Assembly: GCF_004138205.1 (NCBI RefSeq)
Contig: NZ_RXNQ01000035.1
Coordinates: forward strand, 1 to 64,000
Direction: 5' to 3'
Length of the DNA: 64,000 bases
Source of the DNA: Pedobacter sp. SYP-B3415
GTDB lineage: Bacteria; Bacteroidota; Bacteroidia; Sphingobacteriales; Sphingobacteriaceae
The translations under genes and the position numbers were made by a program. The notes under the pieces were generated by a model. The model searched no databases and had not been told where the DNA came from. It worked only from the letters and a program-made list of their open reading frames with translations. Each line of letters begins with the position of its first letter. Within the stretch, counting starts at the first letter, position 1. Shown here one piece after another: positions 15,733 through 24,207 of the stretch.

Positions 15733-18126
15733 CTATTTGAGGCGGCTTTTTACATCATCACTGCTGCTCTCCACATTTTTCATCTTGAACGCTTTGCCCA
15801 GATCAAAGTTCCATGTCAGTCCAAGGGTAAACCGCCTGTCCTGCTGAACTTGTGAAAAGTTCATTGTGAGGTCGTTAAAGAAAAAAGCACCGCTTACTTT
15901 GTTTGTGAAAAACACATCGTCGACGTTGGCTTTCAGCACGAGTTTGTTCTTAAACAGTTTCTTCTGCACACCGACGTTTACGGCATAAAGCGGATCAATG
16001 ACTGCATTTGCAAAAATTATATTAGACAAATAAAATGCATTCAAATTCACTGACCATTGATTTGGGAGCGTGAATGACTGGTTGGTCTGCAGCGTCAGGA
16101 TGTTTTTGGAGATTGAATATTGTGGTGCATCAACACGCTGATTGCTAAACTGTGCCGTATATTGCATCTCCCACCATTTTGCTGCCTTCACGGGAGCGAA
16201 AATTCCGATAAGATAATTTTCCGTAGACCCTATATTGTTTGGCTGCTGAATCATCATCTCCGGGTTGTTATCTGCCGTCTTTATAATGTTATTAATCGCA
16301 TCCCGGTTCCGGGTATAACTTGCAGTGAAAACGTACTTGCTTGCCATGGTGAAATTCAATTCATAAGCGTTATTGAATTCGGGCGTAAGGTACGGGTTTC
16401 CCATTGAGGAAGAGTAGTTATCGATATACCCCACGTACGGATTCAGGTCGAAGAATGACGGCCGGTTGAAACGGCGGTTGTAGCTGGCACTGAGGCTGTA
16501 GCTCCCCTTCTCATTCAAATTACGCTTCAGGTAAACGCTCGGAAACAGATTGAAATAATCACGTTTATTAGGTGTAACCTGGTTGTTATTGAAAAGGGTC
16601 CCGGTCAGGTCAGTGTTTTCGCCGCGCAGGCCCAGTTGTATATCTGTACCTGCAAGAGTAGCATCAAACTTCAGATAGGCTGCCAGGATGTTTTCTTTAT
16701 ACAGATAAGTGAAGTCCTGCGCAGTGTTTTGCAGCCAGCTTCCCCGGGAGAAAGCTTCAAATGCCGCACGGTTATCTATATCTGTTATTGAGATCTTTCC
16801 GCCGCCGGTAAGTTTGCCGAGCTTGCCAAATGACTGTATGTATTTGGCATCTGCAGTAAAAATTTTTGCTTCGCTGGGTGTAGAGTTCCGGAATGCGGTA
16901 TCGCGCAGAAACTGCTCACTGCCATTAAAAAATGAGGTGCGTCCCTCAGATCGGTTGCGGGCATTGTTTGTACTGAAATCAGACAGGATGACCAGCTCTG
17001 ATCCGACTGTATCAGTCTTCAGGTGGTAGTTCAGTCCCACCGAATGGTAGTCGCTCGCATACCTGGCGGGAAAAACGCCGCGGCTTACCGAATTGCCCGC
17101 CACGTTCGGATAAATGATCTGCGTACGGGCGGAAAAATCATCATTATAGGTACCCAATGAGCCTGTATAATCAACCGCAACGTATTGTTTATCATTAATA
17201 TCGAACGTTCCGCCAACACGGATACGCTGACCTGTATTCCGGCTGATCCCGTTATTAATGGCACTGTATAAACCATTCTGCGGAAAATTTCTGCTCTGGT
17301 CAATATCATTAAAACGTTTCATGTTCGAATAGGAATAATTAGCAAATACCCCAAGCTTCCCCTTTTTGAAATTAGCCTGCACCCCATTATCAAAGCCACC
17401 ATAACGACCCTGGCGATAGTTCGAATAAACTGAACCGTTCAGACCGGCTTTGCCTTGTTTTTTTAGTACGATGTTTATCATTCCACCCGTGCCCTGGGCA
17501 TCATACTCGGCCGGTGGATGGGCGATGATCTCCATCGATTCAATCTCATCACTACGCAAAGAATTGAGATAATTGGTCAGGTCATCACCTGAAAGCTGCA
17601 ACAGTTTTCCGTTAACCATGACACGGGTGCCTGAGTTCCCGTTGATTGATATCTTGCCGTCCCTGACAAAAACGCCCGGAGCCAGGCTCATGGCTTCGAG
17701 GGAAGATTTTCCCGAAGCAAGCGCATTGTTCTCGATATTCATCACGATGCGGTCAGCTTTGCGGGTAATGAGCGGTTTTCTGCCTGCCACAACAACATCA
17801 GACAATTGCTGACCTGTACTTTTCAGTGTAATATCCTCTTTCAGATCAGACTGCCCAACTATAACATCCATGCTTTTCTCTGTGTAACCCACCGCCGAAG
17901 CCTTGAGCCTGTATTTCCCGCTGGTTTTTGCCTGCAGCTCATAGTTACCGGCGCTGTCGGCTATTTTTTGCGCAACCGGGGATGTCTGCCCTTCAGGGAT
18001 GAGTAACACGGTTGAAAACGGAACGCCGGCAGATTTTTCGTCTTTCACTTTTCCCCTGACGAAGCGTTGTGCCATTGCAGAAAATGCAGATATAAAAATA
18101 AGGATGATGCATGTAAAAAGTTTCAT
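15733..18126 (-). CDS. TonB-dependent receptor, OMP_b-brl_3 type
   Basis: A 797-residue outer-membrane receptor. In order: signal peptide (MKLFTCIILIFISAFSAMA), a carboxypeptidase-regulatory-like beta domain (about 20-105: RFVRGKVKDEKSAGVPFSTV), a plug domain (about 110-220: VVVAGRKPLITRKADRIVMN, GGMINIVLKKQG) and a 22-strand barrel ending in the OMP_b-brl_3 form (FTLGLTWNFDLGKAF). This branch has no SusD partner and often takes up peptides, siderophores or other small ligands; the ligand is not readable. The gene is divergent from the aldehyde dehydrogenase and preceded by about 200 bases with no other gene. Confidence 0.9.
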   Translation of the reverse strand: MKLFTCIILIFISAFSAMAQRFVRGKVKDEKSAGVPFSTVLLIPEGQTSPVAQKIADSAGNYELQAKTSGKYRLKASAVGYTEKSMDVIVGQSDLKEDITLKSTGQQLSDVVVAGRKPLITRKADRIVMNIENNALASGKSSLEAMSLAPGVFVRDGKISINGNSGTRVMVNGKLLQLSGDDLTNYLNSLRSDEIESMEIIAHPPAEYDAQGTGGMINIVLKKQGKAGLNGSVYSNYRQGRYGGFDNGVQANFKKGKLGVFANYSYSNMKRFNDIDQSRNFPQNGLYSAINNGISRNTGQRIRVGGTFDINDKQYVAVDYTGSLGTYNDDFSARTQIIYPNVAGNSVSRGVFPARYASDYHSVGLNYHLKTDTVGSELVILSDFSTNNARNRSEGRTSFFNGSEQFLRDTAFRNSTPSEAKIFTADAKYIQSFGKLGKLTGGGKISITDIDNRAAFEAFSRGSWLQNTAQDFTYLYKENILAAYLKFDATLAGTDIQLGLRGENTDLTGTLFNNNQVTPNKRDYFNLFPSVYLKRNLNEKGSYSLSASYNRRFNRPSFFDLNPYVGYIDNYSSSMGNPYLTPEFNNAYELNFTMASKYVFTASYTRNRDAINNIIKTADNNPEMMIQQPNNIGSTENYLIGIFAPVKAAKWWEMQYTAQFSNQRVDAPQYSISKNILTLQTNQSFTLPNQWSVNLNAFYLSNIIFANAVIDPLYAVNVGVQKKLFKNKLVLKANVDDVFFTNKVSGAFFFNDLTMNFSQVQQDRRFTLGLTWNFDLGKAFKMKNVESSSDDVKSRLK

Positions 18127-18328
18127 TTTAAACGGGATTGAGTTTTTTGGTTTTAATTTCTAATAAGACGAACACTTTCGTAGATCAGTTACATTTCCCC
18201 TGGGGTTTTTCGACATATGGCTTGGATTGGTCGACGAACGGGGATCAGGACTCTGTAGACCAGCTCTCTCTTTCCGCGCCAAACAAATCCCATGTCTCGC
18301 CGTTAAAGCTTCAATAGCATTTATCCTT

Positions 18329-19702
18329 ATGGCGATTACTTCTATCAATCCGGTTACCGGCAAAAAGATCAGGCGTTACACAGAACTGCCTGCGGGGCAG
18401 ACGGAAAAAAAGATTTTATCGGGGCATAAGACCTGGATTGCATGGCGGGAGCAACCGATGGCCAGGCGGGCGCAGCTTTTGCTCAAACTGGCAGATGTAC
18501 TGGCTAAGCGCAAGGATGAGCTCGCAATGCTCATGGCAGCCGAGATGGGAAAGCCGCTGAAGGATGGGCACGCCGAAATTGAAAAGTGCGCAGCCGTATG
18601 CACTTATTATGCTGAAAACGGCGCTTCGTTTCTCAATGACCAGATGGTACAAACGGAAGCGAGCAAAAGTTACGTCACATTTCAGCCCCTGGGCCTGGTA
18701 CTTGCCATCATGCCCTGGAATTTTCCTTTCTGGCAAGTATTCCGATTTCTTGCACCCGCATTGCTGGCAGGCAATTGCGGCTTATTGAAACATGCCTCAA
18801 ATGTCCCGGGGTGTGCGCTGGCTATCGAAGACCTTATTCTTGAGGCCGGTTTCCCTGCGGGCGTTTTCCAGACACTTTTGATCAGCGCCTCTGCGGTAGA
18901 TGCAGTCATAACTCATCCGCTGGTTAAGGCGGTTACACTTACCGGAAGCACCTCGGCCGGCATGAAGGTAGCAGAGCGGGCGGGCTCGCTGCTAAAAAAA
19001 ACAGTGCTGGAACTCGGCGGAAGTGATCCATACCTGGTGATGCATGATGCAGACCTAGCGCAGGCAGCAGCTATATGTGCATCGAGCAGGCTGATTAACA
19101 ACGGACAAAGCTGTATTGCAGCGAAACGTTTTATTGTAGATAAAAAAGTGGAACGTGAGTTTACAGACCTGTTTTGTAATGAGATTAAAAAGAGGGCGAC
19201 CGGCGATCCGCTTGATGCCGCCACAGATCTTGGCCCGATGGCACGTGCCGATCTGCGCGACGAACTGCACGACCAGGTGCTCAAAAACGTTCAGGCCGGC
19301 GCAAAGTGCCTGATGGGCGGCCGGATTCCGGACCGGCCAGGAAACCATGCATTCTACGAACCGACTGTTTTAAGCGGCATTAAGAAAGGCATGCCGGCGT
19401 TCAGCGAGGAAATTTTTGGGCCTGTGGCATCCATCATCACCGCTCGGGATACCGAACACGCCATACAACTCGCAAATGATACGGTCTTTGGTCTCGGGGC
19501 TGCTGTTTTCACAAGCGATACTGAAACCGGCGAACTGCTTGCACGAACCAGGCTGCAGGCGGGATCTTGTTTTGTAAACGGACTGGTAAAGTCAGACCCG
19601 CGCCTGCCTTTCGGCGGCATCAACCAGTCTGGCTATGGCCGGGAACTCGGCATGTTCGGGATTCATGAGTTCGTTAATATTAAGACGGTTTATATCGTTT
19701 AG
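18329..19702 (+). CDS. NAD(P)-dependent succinate-semialdehyde dehydrogenase
   Basis: A 457-residue aldehyde dehydrogenase of the GabD/Sad type. The start is the ATG giving MAITSINPVTGKKI, the normal family N-terminus; an upstream in-frame ATG (18227) adds 34 unrelated residues. The catalytic Glu is in LELGGSDP (Glu228) and the nucleophile in NNGQSCIAAKR (Cys262); TGSTSAGMKVAE is the cofactor loop. The PWNFPFWQVFR and DPRLPFGGINQSGYGRELG stretches are typical of succinate-semialdehyde dehydrogenases acting in GABA breakdown. No gabT lies nearby, so the aldehyde source is unknown. Confidence 0.9.
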   Translation: MAITSINPVTGKKIRRYTELPAGQTEKKILSGHKTWIAWREQPMARRAQLLLKLADVLAKRKDELAMLMAAEMGKPLKDGHAEIEKCAAVCTYYAENGASFLNDQMVQTEASKSYVTFQPLGLVLAIMPWNFPFWQVFRFLAPALLAGNCGLLKHASNVPGCALAIEDLILEAGFPAGVFQTLLISASAVDAVITHPLVKAVTLTGSTSAGMKVAERAGSLLKKTVLELGGSDPYLVMHDADLAQAAAICASSRLINNGQSCIAAKRFIVDKKVEREFTDLFCNEIKKRATGDPLDAATDLGPMARADLRDELHDQVLKNVQAGAKCLMGGRIPDRPGNHAFYEPTVLSGIKKGMPAFSEEIFGPVASIITARDTEHAIQLANDTVFGLGAAVFTSDTETGELLARTRLQAGSCFVNGLVKSDPRLPFGGINQSGYGRELGMFGIHEFVNIKTVYIV

Positions 19703-19954
19703 ATCAGTGTTCTCAGCGCTAAGTACACTGGCGCCACAATTTCACAGGAGGAAACGACCGTGCACCGCGGACCTGGACCAGACGCCTTACTTATCCCTGA
19801 ACCTTTTAGAATAGTCAATGATCTGACGGCCTTTCTTCCCTATTCTTTTATATTCCAGAAAACAGATTTCAATACCTGCTGTCGCAGGAAGATACCAGCA
19901 ACCTTTTGCGTATCCGCGCGCAAAAACCTAACTTGAGCGAAAAATTTACATCCC

Positions 19955-20455
19955 ATGAATGAACTTCAGAAAAAACTCGACAACAGCTTTAATCAGCTTA
20001 TTACCAAGTTATCCGATCTAAGCCAGGACAAGCTTGACCGGGTTCCATTCTCCGGCAGCTGGACGGCTTCGCAGGTCGGACAGCATTTACTCAAGTCTTA
20101 CCAGGTTGTCGGTGTTCTTCAGGGACCGACCGAACGCAGTACGCGGCCTGCCGATCAAAATGTCGAATCGCTTTGCTCCATGTTTCTCGACCGAAGCATT
20201 AAAATGACTTCGCCCGAGGTGCTGCTCCCTGATGCGCATGCAATTCCGAGGGAAGAACTTGTCGGTGCACTCAGCGGCGTAACGGCTCAGATCAGTCATT
20301 TTGCCGCGTCAGAAGACCTGCAGCCGGTTTGTCTTGGATTTGAACTGCCCGGGTTCGGGTACCTTACCCGACTGGAATGGATAGCTTTTATACAGGCACA
20401 CACCGAACGGCATTTAGGTCAGTTGAATGACATCATCACATCATTAAACCGTTAG
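19955..20455 (+). CDS. DinB-family protein
   Basis: A 166-residue DinB-like four-helix protein. The metal site is suggested by His in QVGQHLLKS (near 48) and the paired His in QAHTERHLGQL (near 149 and 153), with the helix start SGSWTASQVGQH typical of the family. DinB/YfiT-like proteins are metal-binding and include bacillithiol transferases; many have no assigned role. It is followed one base after its stop by an acetyltransferase gene, so the two form an operon. Confidence 0.88.
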   Translation: MNELQKKLDNSFNQLITKLSDLSQDKLDRVPFSGSWTASQVGQHLLKSYQVVGVLQGPTERSTRPADQNVESLCSMFLDRSIKMTSPEVLLPDAHAIPREELVGALSGVTAQISHFAASEDLQPVCLGFELPGFGYLTRLEWIAFIQAHTERHLGQLNDIITSLNR

Positions 20456-20456
20456 C

Positions 20457-20921
20457 ATGAACATGGAAGTTACCATCCGCGAAGCCCGGATAGATGAATT
20501 GCCGCAACTGCGTGTCTTCGAAAAAGGAATTGTAGCTGCCGAAAGACCTTTTGACCCTACCCTGAAGCCCGGTGATATCGAGTATTATGATCTCGGCGCG
20601 ATGATCGAAGCGGAGAACGCGTGTGTGTTGGTTGCCGAAACTGAAGGAAAACTTGTAGGCGGCGGATACGCACTTATCAAAAAGGCTAAACCCTACCAGG
20701 TGTTTACCGAATTTGCCTATCTCGGTTTTATGTTTATTGATCCGGCGTTCCGCGGCCGTGGCCTGAACCAACTGGTGGCAAGCCGGCTGGTAACGTGGGC
20801 AACAGAAAGGGGAATCACAGAGGTCAAACTAAACGTTTACGCTGAAAATACAGCGGCGATCCGCGCTTACGAAAAGGCAGGGTTTAAACCCTACCTGTTA
20901 AATATGCGCCTTGACCGCTGA
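20457..20921 (+). CDS. GNAT-family N-acetyltransferase
   Basis: A 154-residue, single-domain GNAT protein. The start VTIREARIDELPQLRVFE is the usual first strand and helix; the acetyl-CoA loop reads IDPAFRGRGLNQLVASRLV (R-G-x-G-x-x), followed by LNVYAENTAAIRAYEKAGFK, which is motif B. It may acetylate a protein N-terminus or a small amine. It is transcribed with the DinB gene and its stop codon abuts that of the convergent fucosidase gene, with no intergenic base. Confidence 0.92.
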   Translation: MNMEVTIREARIDELPQLRVFEKGIVAAERPFDPTLKPGDIEYYDLGAMIEAENACVLVAETEGKLVGGGYALIKKAKPYQVFTEFAYLGFMFIDPAFRGRGLNQLVASRLVTWATERGITEVKLNVYAENTAAIRAYEKAGFKPYLLNMRLDR

Positions 20922-22742
20922 TTAATTATTGGTTTCCAACGCACCGGTTGTCTCAGAAAAAAGAGAAAGTGGTCCGTCAAGCAGCACAGCAATTACGTTC
21001 ATCTGCGTATCCAGCAGTTTGGAAGGAATATCGATGTAAACAATTCCGGGCGTCTTGCTCCAGTATAATTTATTGTATACCTCATGCGGAATGATGTTCC
21101 CCGACCCCACTACCCGCACCCGCTGTATGGCATTTTTCAGGCCTTTTATTGCAATGGGACCTGTGGGCTGGCCTTTCACAAAAAGATATAAAGTCTGCTT
21201 GTCTGCCGAGAGAGACGATGGCCCGTCGTAATGTGTAAGTGGCAGACCCCTGCCTGTCTTGTAAAGCGCTTCGGCATGTTTCCTGATCCAGGACGACAGG
21301 ACATCATTACGGCGCCATTCAAAACCACTTCCATCTGGCGAGAGCCGCTTCTCCGGAAAAGGATTATGACCGGCTGCGACCGCGCTGCTCAGGGCGGCAA
21401 CCTGCCTTACCGGCTCTTTTTCTTCAGCAATCTCGACCAGGCCGAGATTTCCGGGCTTGCGGTCAGCAAAAACGGGTGGTTCTGCAAAGGCCAGCTCTAC
21501 AACCGTAGCATCCTGGTCTTCTGCAGCGGGCGGAACGTCAATTGTGAGCTGGCTGCCGTTCTTTTTGAACGACAGCTTGCCGGAATAACCGATGATACGT
21601 GCCGACTTAACAGCGCTTTCTAATCCGTAAACGGTGATTTGTCCGTTGTTACGCCGATCGAGGAAAAGAAAAACTTTCCGGCCATCTGCCGACCGCGTTG
21701 TCTTGCCGGGAAAATTATTCGGCGATATACCCGACTGACTGCCATAAATCGCTTCTCCGTGCTTTTTTGTCCACCGGCCAAGTGCTTTTAACACCCTGAC
21801 CTGCTCCTCCGGAATGATACCATCTGCCTTCGGACCAATATCGAGCAGGAGGTTTCCACCCATGCTGATACAATCGATCAGGGTGCGGATAATCATGTTA
21901 GGCGACTTGTACCTGGTATCAAATTCCTGATACCCCCAGGAATCGTTTATAGTGTAACACAGTTCCCAGAAATTTGAAGCGGGGCGCTGCACGGGAATTC
22001 CCTGCTCTGGCGTATCATAGTCTCCCTGTCCGTTCAGACGCGAGTTAATGATCAAATCCGGGTTATGTGCCAGCAGTTTTTCCCGGATCTGCGGCGAGCC
22101 CCATTCAGCGGCACTGTGTTCCCAATCGCCATCAAACCAAAAGAGATCTGGTCTGTACTGCGTGTTCAGTTCTTCCAGCTGTTTATTGAGATAAGTCTGA
22201 AAACGGCTCCACCGCGGCTGATCCTGACTGAGGTGATAACGCTTTCGCAAGCGGGTAAATACGTCATAATCGGCAAAAGACCAGTCTGGCAGTGAAAAAT
22301 AAATTCCGGTGCGAAGATTCTGCCGCCGCAACGCATTTACAAACGGTGTAAGCACATCGCGCCTGGCCTGGCTGCTTGCTGCCGTTGTAACAGCCCCCGC
22401 AGCCTGGCTGTTCCAGAGCGCTACGCCATCATGATGTTTTGCGGTTATAACTGCGTACCTGGCACCACTCTCGGCGATGAGCGAGGCCCAGGCGTCAGGA
22501 TTGTATTGTTTCGCATTGAAGCCGGAAAGCTGCTTCATGTAGGTTTCATGACTGGTGTAATTATTAAAGAATGACCAGGATTCAGAAACGCTGTTTACAG
22601 AATAGATGCCCCAATGAATAAAGATACCCAGCCTGGCGTCAGCAAACCATTTCATTTTCTGGGCCGGAGCAGGCTGCCGGGCGTTCGCCTGACCAGAAAA
22701 CACCAAGAGCGCCAGATACAGGTAAATTCGGTTTTTTAACAT
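20922..22742 (-). CDS. Alpha-L-fucosidase (GH29)
   Basis: A 606-residue GH29 glycoside hydrolase. The start is set at the second ATG (22742), giving a signal peptide MLKNRIYLYLALLVFSGQANA; an ATG three codons upstream is also open. Family stretches: MKWFADARLGIFIHWGIYSV, ARYAVITAKHHDGVALW (His-His-Asp of the active site), and YRPDLFWFDGDWEHS, whose second Asp near 205 is the retaining nucleophile. About 230 residues beyond the barrel form beta domains that may bind sugar. It removes alpha-L-fucose from glycans in the periplasm or outside. It is divergent from a GH43 gene. Confidence 0.92.
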   Translation of the reverse strand: MLKNRIYLYLALLVFSGQANARQPAPAQKMKWFADARLGIFIHWGIYSVNSVSESWSFFNNYTSHETYMKQLSGFNAKQYNPDAWASLIAESGARYAVITAKHHDGVALWNSQAAGAVTTAASSQARRDVLTPFVNALRRQNLRTGIYFSLPDWSFADYDVFTRLRKRYHLSQDQPRWSRFQTYLNKQLEELNTQYRPDLFWFDGDWEHSAAEWGSPQIREKLLAHNPDLIINSRLNGQGDYDTPEQGIPVQRPASNFWELCYTINDSWGYQEFDTRYKSPNMIIRTLIDCISMGGNLLLDIGPKADGIIPEEQVRVLKALGRWTKKHGEAIYGSQSGISPNNFPGKTTRSADGRKVFLFLDRRNNGQITVYGLESAVKSARIIGYSGKLSFKKNGSQLTIDVPPAAEDQDATVVELAFAEPPVFADRKPGNLGLVEIAEEKEPVRQVAALSSAVAAGHNPFPEKRLSPDGSGFEWRRNDVLSSWIRKHAEALYKTGRGLPLTHYDGPSSLSADKQTLYLFVKGQPTGPIAIKGLKNAIQRVRVVGSGNIIPHEVYNKLYWSKTPGIVYIDIPSKLLDTQMNVIAVLLDGPLSLFSETTGALETNN

Positions 22743-22867
22743 GAAAATCATTTGTTAGCCGGCGGTGAAACTACAGAGAAAAACATGCGCATAAAAAACA
22801 AAGTGGATTTTTTTCAATCACATTCTGGTCTCCGGTTGTTCCAGGAGAAATAAAAAACCTCATCCCA

Positions 22868-23788
22868 ATGAAAGACACGCAGTTAAATGGCAATCCGATC
22901 ATCCGTCATGTTTTTACGAGTGACCCCACAGTGATCGAAAGCAACGGTCGTATCTACCTCTATACAGGGCACGACGAAGCACCCGAAGGCAGCAACGTAT
23001 ATGTAATGAGTAACTGGCTTTGCTTTTCATCAGCAGACCTGGTTAACTGGGAGGAACACCCTGTTCCGCTCAGTGCGACAGATTTTGAGTGGGCCAGCGG
23101 CGATGCCTATGCATCAAAAGTGATCGTTTATGAGCAGCAATATTACTGGTTCGTTTTTGTTACCAACGCCTCCGGCGGAAAAGCGATAGCCCTTGCAGTT
23201 TCAGATCAGCCCCAAGGTCCGTTTCGTGATGCAATAGGCAGCCCGCTTATCGACCAGCAAATGATACCGGACACCGAACTTGAGCTGGCAAACCTTGATC
23301 CCACTGTACTTGTCGATGATGACGGACAGGTATACCTGGTCTGGGGCAACGGTGTTTGTTATCTTGCCCGGCTGAAATCCGACCTCCGTTCGCTTAACGG
23401 GCCAATCACCAAACTGGAGCTCCCGGGTTTCCGCGAAGGCGCGCACCTGCATAAGCGTCATGACTGGTATTACCTGAGTTATGGTTATGGGCAACCTGAG
23501 CGCGTGGCCTACTGCATGGCAAAAAGCCCCGAGGGACCCTGGGAATTTAAAGGCATATTAAATGAACTTGCCGGTAATTGCGAAACGAACCGCCCGGCGA
23601 TCATTGATTTCAAGGGCCGTAGCCTGTTTTTCTACCACAACGGCGGTCTTGAGACCGGCGGAAGCCACCGGCGCTCCGTTTGTGTCGATGTCCTGAAGTA
23701 CAATGCTGACGGAACCATGCAGCGGGTGCTCATGACCTCGGAGGGGCCGGCGGCTTTTGCTGCTGCATCTGGACAACCATCGGCTTAA
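22868..23788 (+). CDS. Glycoside hydrolase family 43 protein
   Basis: A 306-residue five-bladed propeller enzyme without a signal peptide, so probably cytoplasmic. The GH43 triad is visible: general base Asp19 in FTSDPTVIES, the pKa-modulating Asp144 in ANLDPTVLVDD, and the general acid Glu190 in GFREGAHLHK. Length fits a single-domain member. GH43 enzymes mainly remove arabinose or xylose. Divergent transcription from the GH29 fucosidase gene suggests a common inducing glycan, such as an arabinose- and fucose-bearing plant polysaccharide, though neither gene shows the sugar directly. Confidence 0.92.
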   Translation: MKDTQLNGNPIIRHVFTSDPTVIESNGRIYLYTGHDEAPEGSNVYVMSNWLCFSSADLVNWEEHPVPLSATDFEWASGDAYASKVIVYEQQYYWFVFVTNASGGKAIALAVSDQPQGPFRDAIGSPLIDQQMIPDTELELANLDPTVLVDDDGQVYLVWGNGVCYLARLKSDLRSLNGPITKLELPGFREGAHLHKRHDWYYLSYGYGQPERVAYCMAKSPEGPWEFKGILNELAGNCETNRPAIIDFKGRSLFFYHNGGLETGGSHRRSVCVDVLKYNADGTMQRVLMTSEGPAAFAAASGQPSA

Positions 23789-23883
23789 GGCTTTACCCTT
23801 CGCATGATTGTCCGGCTGGTCTTCGCTCGAGTAGACCTGATCATTGCGATGTACATACATCAGTCAGAACGATAATTCCATTG

Positions 23884-23922
23884 CAGTCTTTGCCGGACGC
23901 CGCGGCCGGCCGGCAAAGACTG
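23884..23922 (+). terminator. Hairpin downstream of the GH43 gene
   Basis: Two perfect 13-base arms (23884-23896 and 23910-23922) enclose a 13-base GC-rich loop. No T-run follows, so it is not a classical intrinsic terminator, but its position about 95 bases after the GH43 stop and its strength suggest transcript-end formation or mRNA stabilisation. Confidence 0.45.
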
Positions 23923-24018
23923 CCTGCCAGACTCATCGTACCAACAGCCATATTTAAATAGGTGCCACCCGCCCGGTAGATAATCAAGCTTCAAATAACT
24001 ACTAAATCCATAGATTAA

Positions 24019-24049
24019 TTAGGATATACAAATTTTCCCGCTATATTTG
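24019..24049 (+). promoter_or_regulatory. Bacteroidota-type promoter of the TonB-receptor gene
   Basis: TATATTTG at 24042-24049 matches the -7 consensus TAnnTTTG exactly. The -33 region at about 24019-24022 reads TTAG, a weak match to TTTG. This would give a 5' leader of roughly 150 bases ahead of the receptor start. Confidence 0.5.
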
Positions 24050-24207
24050 CGACGTAAAATTATTGCCGTTGAAGAAAATATGCACACAGGTTAGGCCCGG
24101 GAAGGTTCGGGCGGATAACCATTTAATGAATCTTTCCTGTCTTGCCCGTTTGGCTCCCGCTGTTGAACCGTCTTCGACTTTTGTATCCATACTAAACAAA
24201 CTATAAA

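Larger units (their letters stand above)
23789..24207. other. Intergenic stretch between GH43 and TonB-receptor genes
   Basis: No gene is visible. It holds a strong hairpin (23884-23922) after the GH43 gene, a promoter-like box (24042-24049), and a leader of about 150 bases before the TonB-receptor start. The leader contains a small CCCG-CGGG hairpin (about 24103-24118). It did not match TPP, cobalamin or SAM riboswitch cores by eye. Confidence 0.5.

Noticed and set aside
24050..24207. TPP, cobalamin or SAM riboswitch in the TonB-receptor leader
   Set aside because: None of the core sequence blocks of these riboswitches could be found by eye; only a small hairpin is present.
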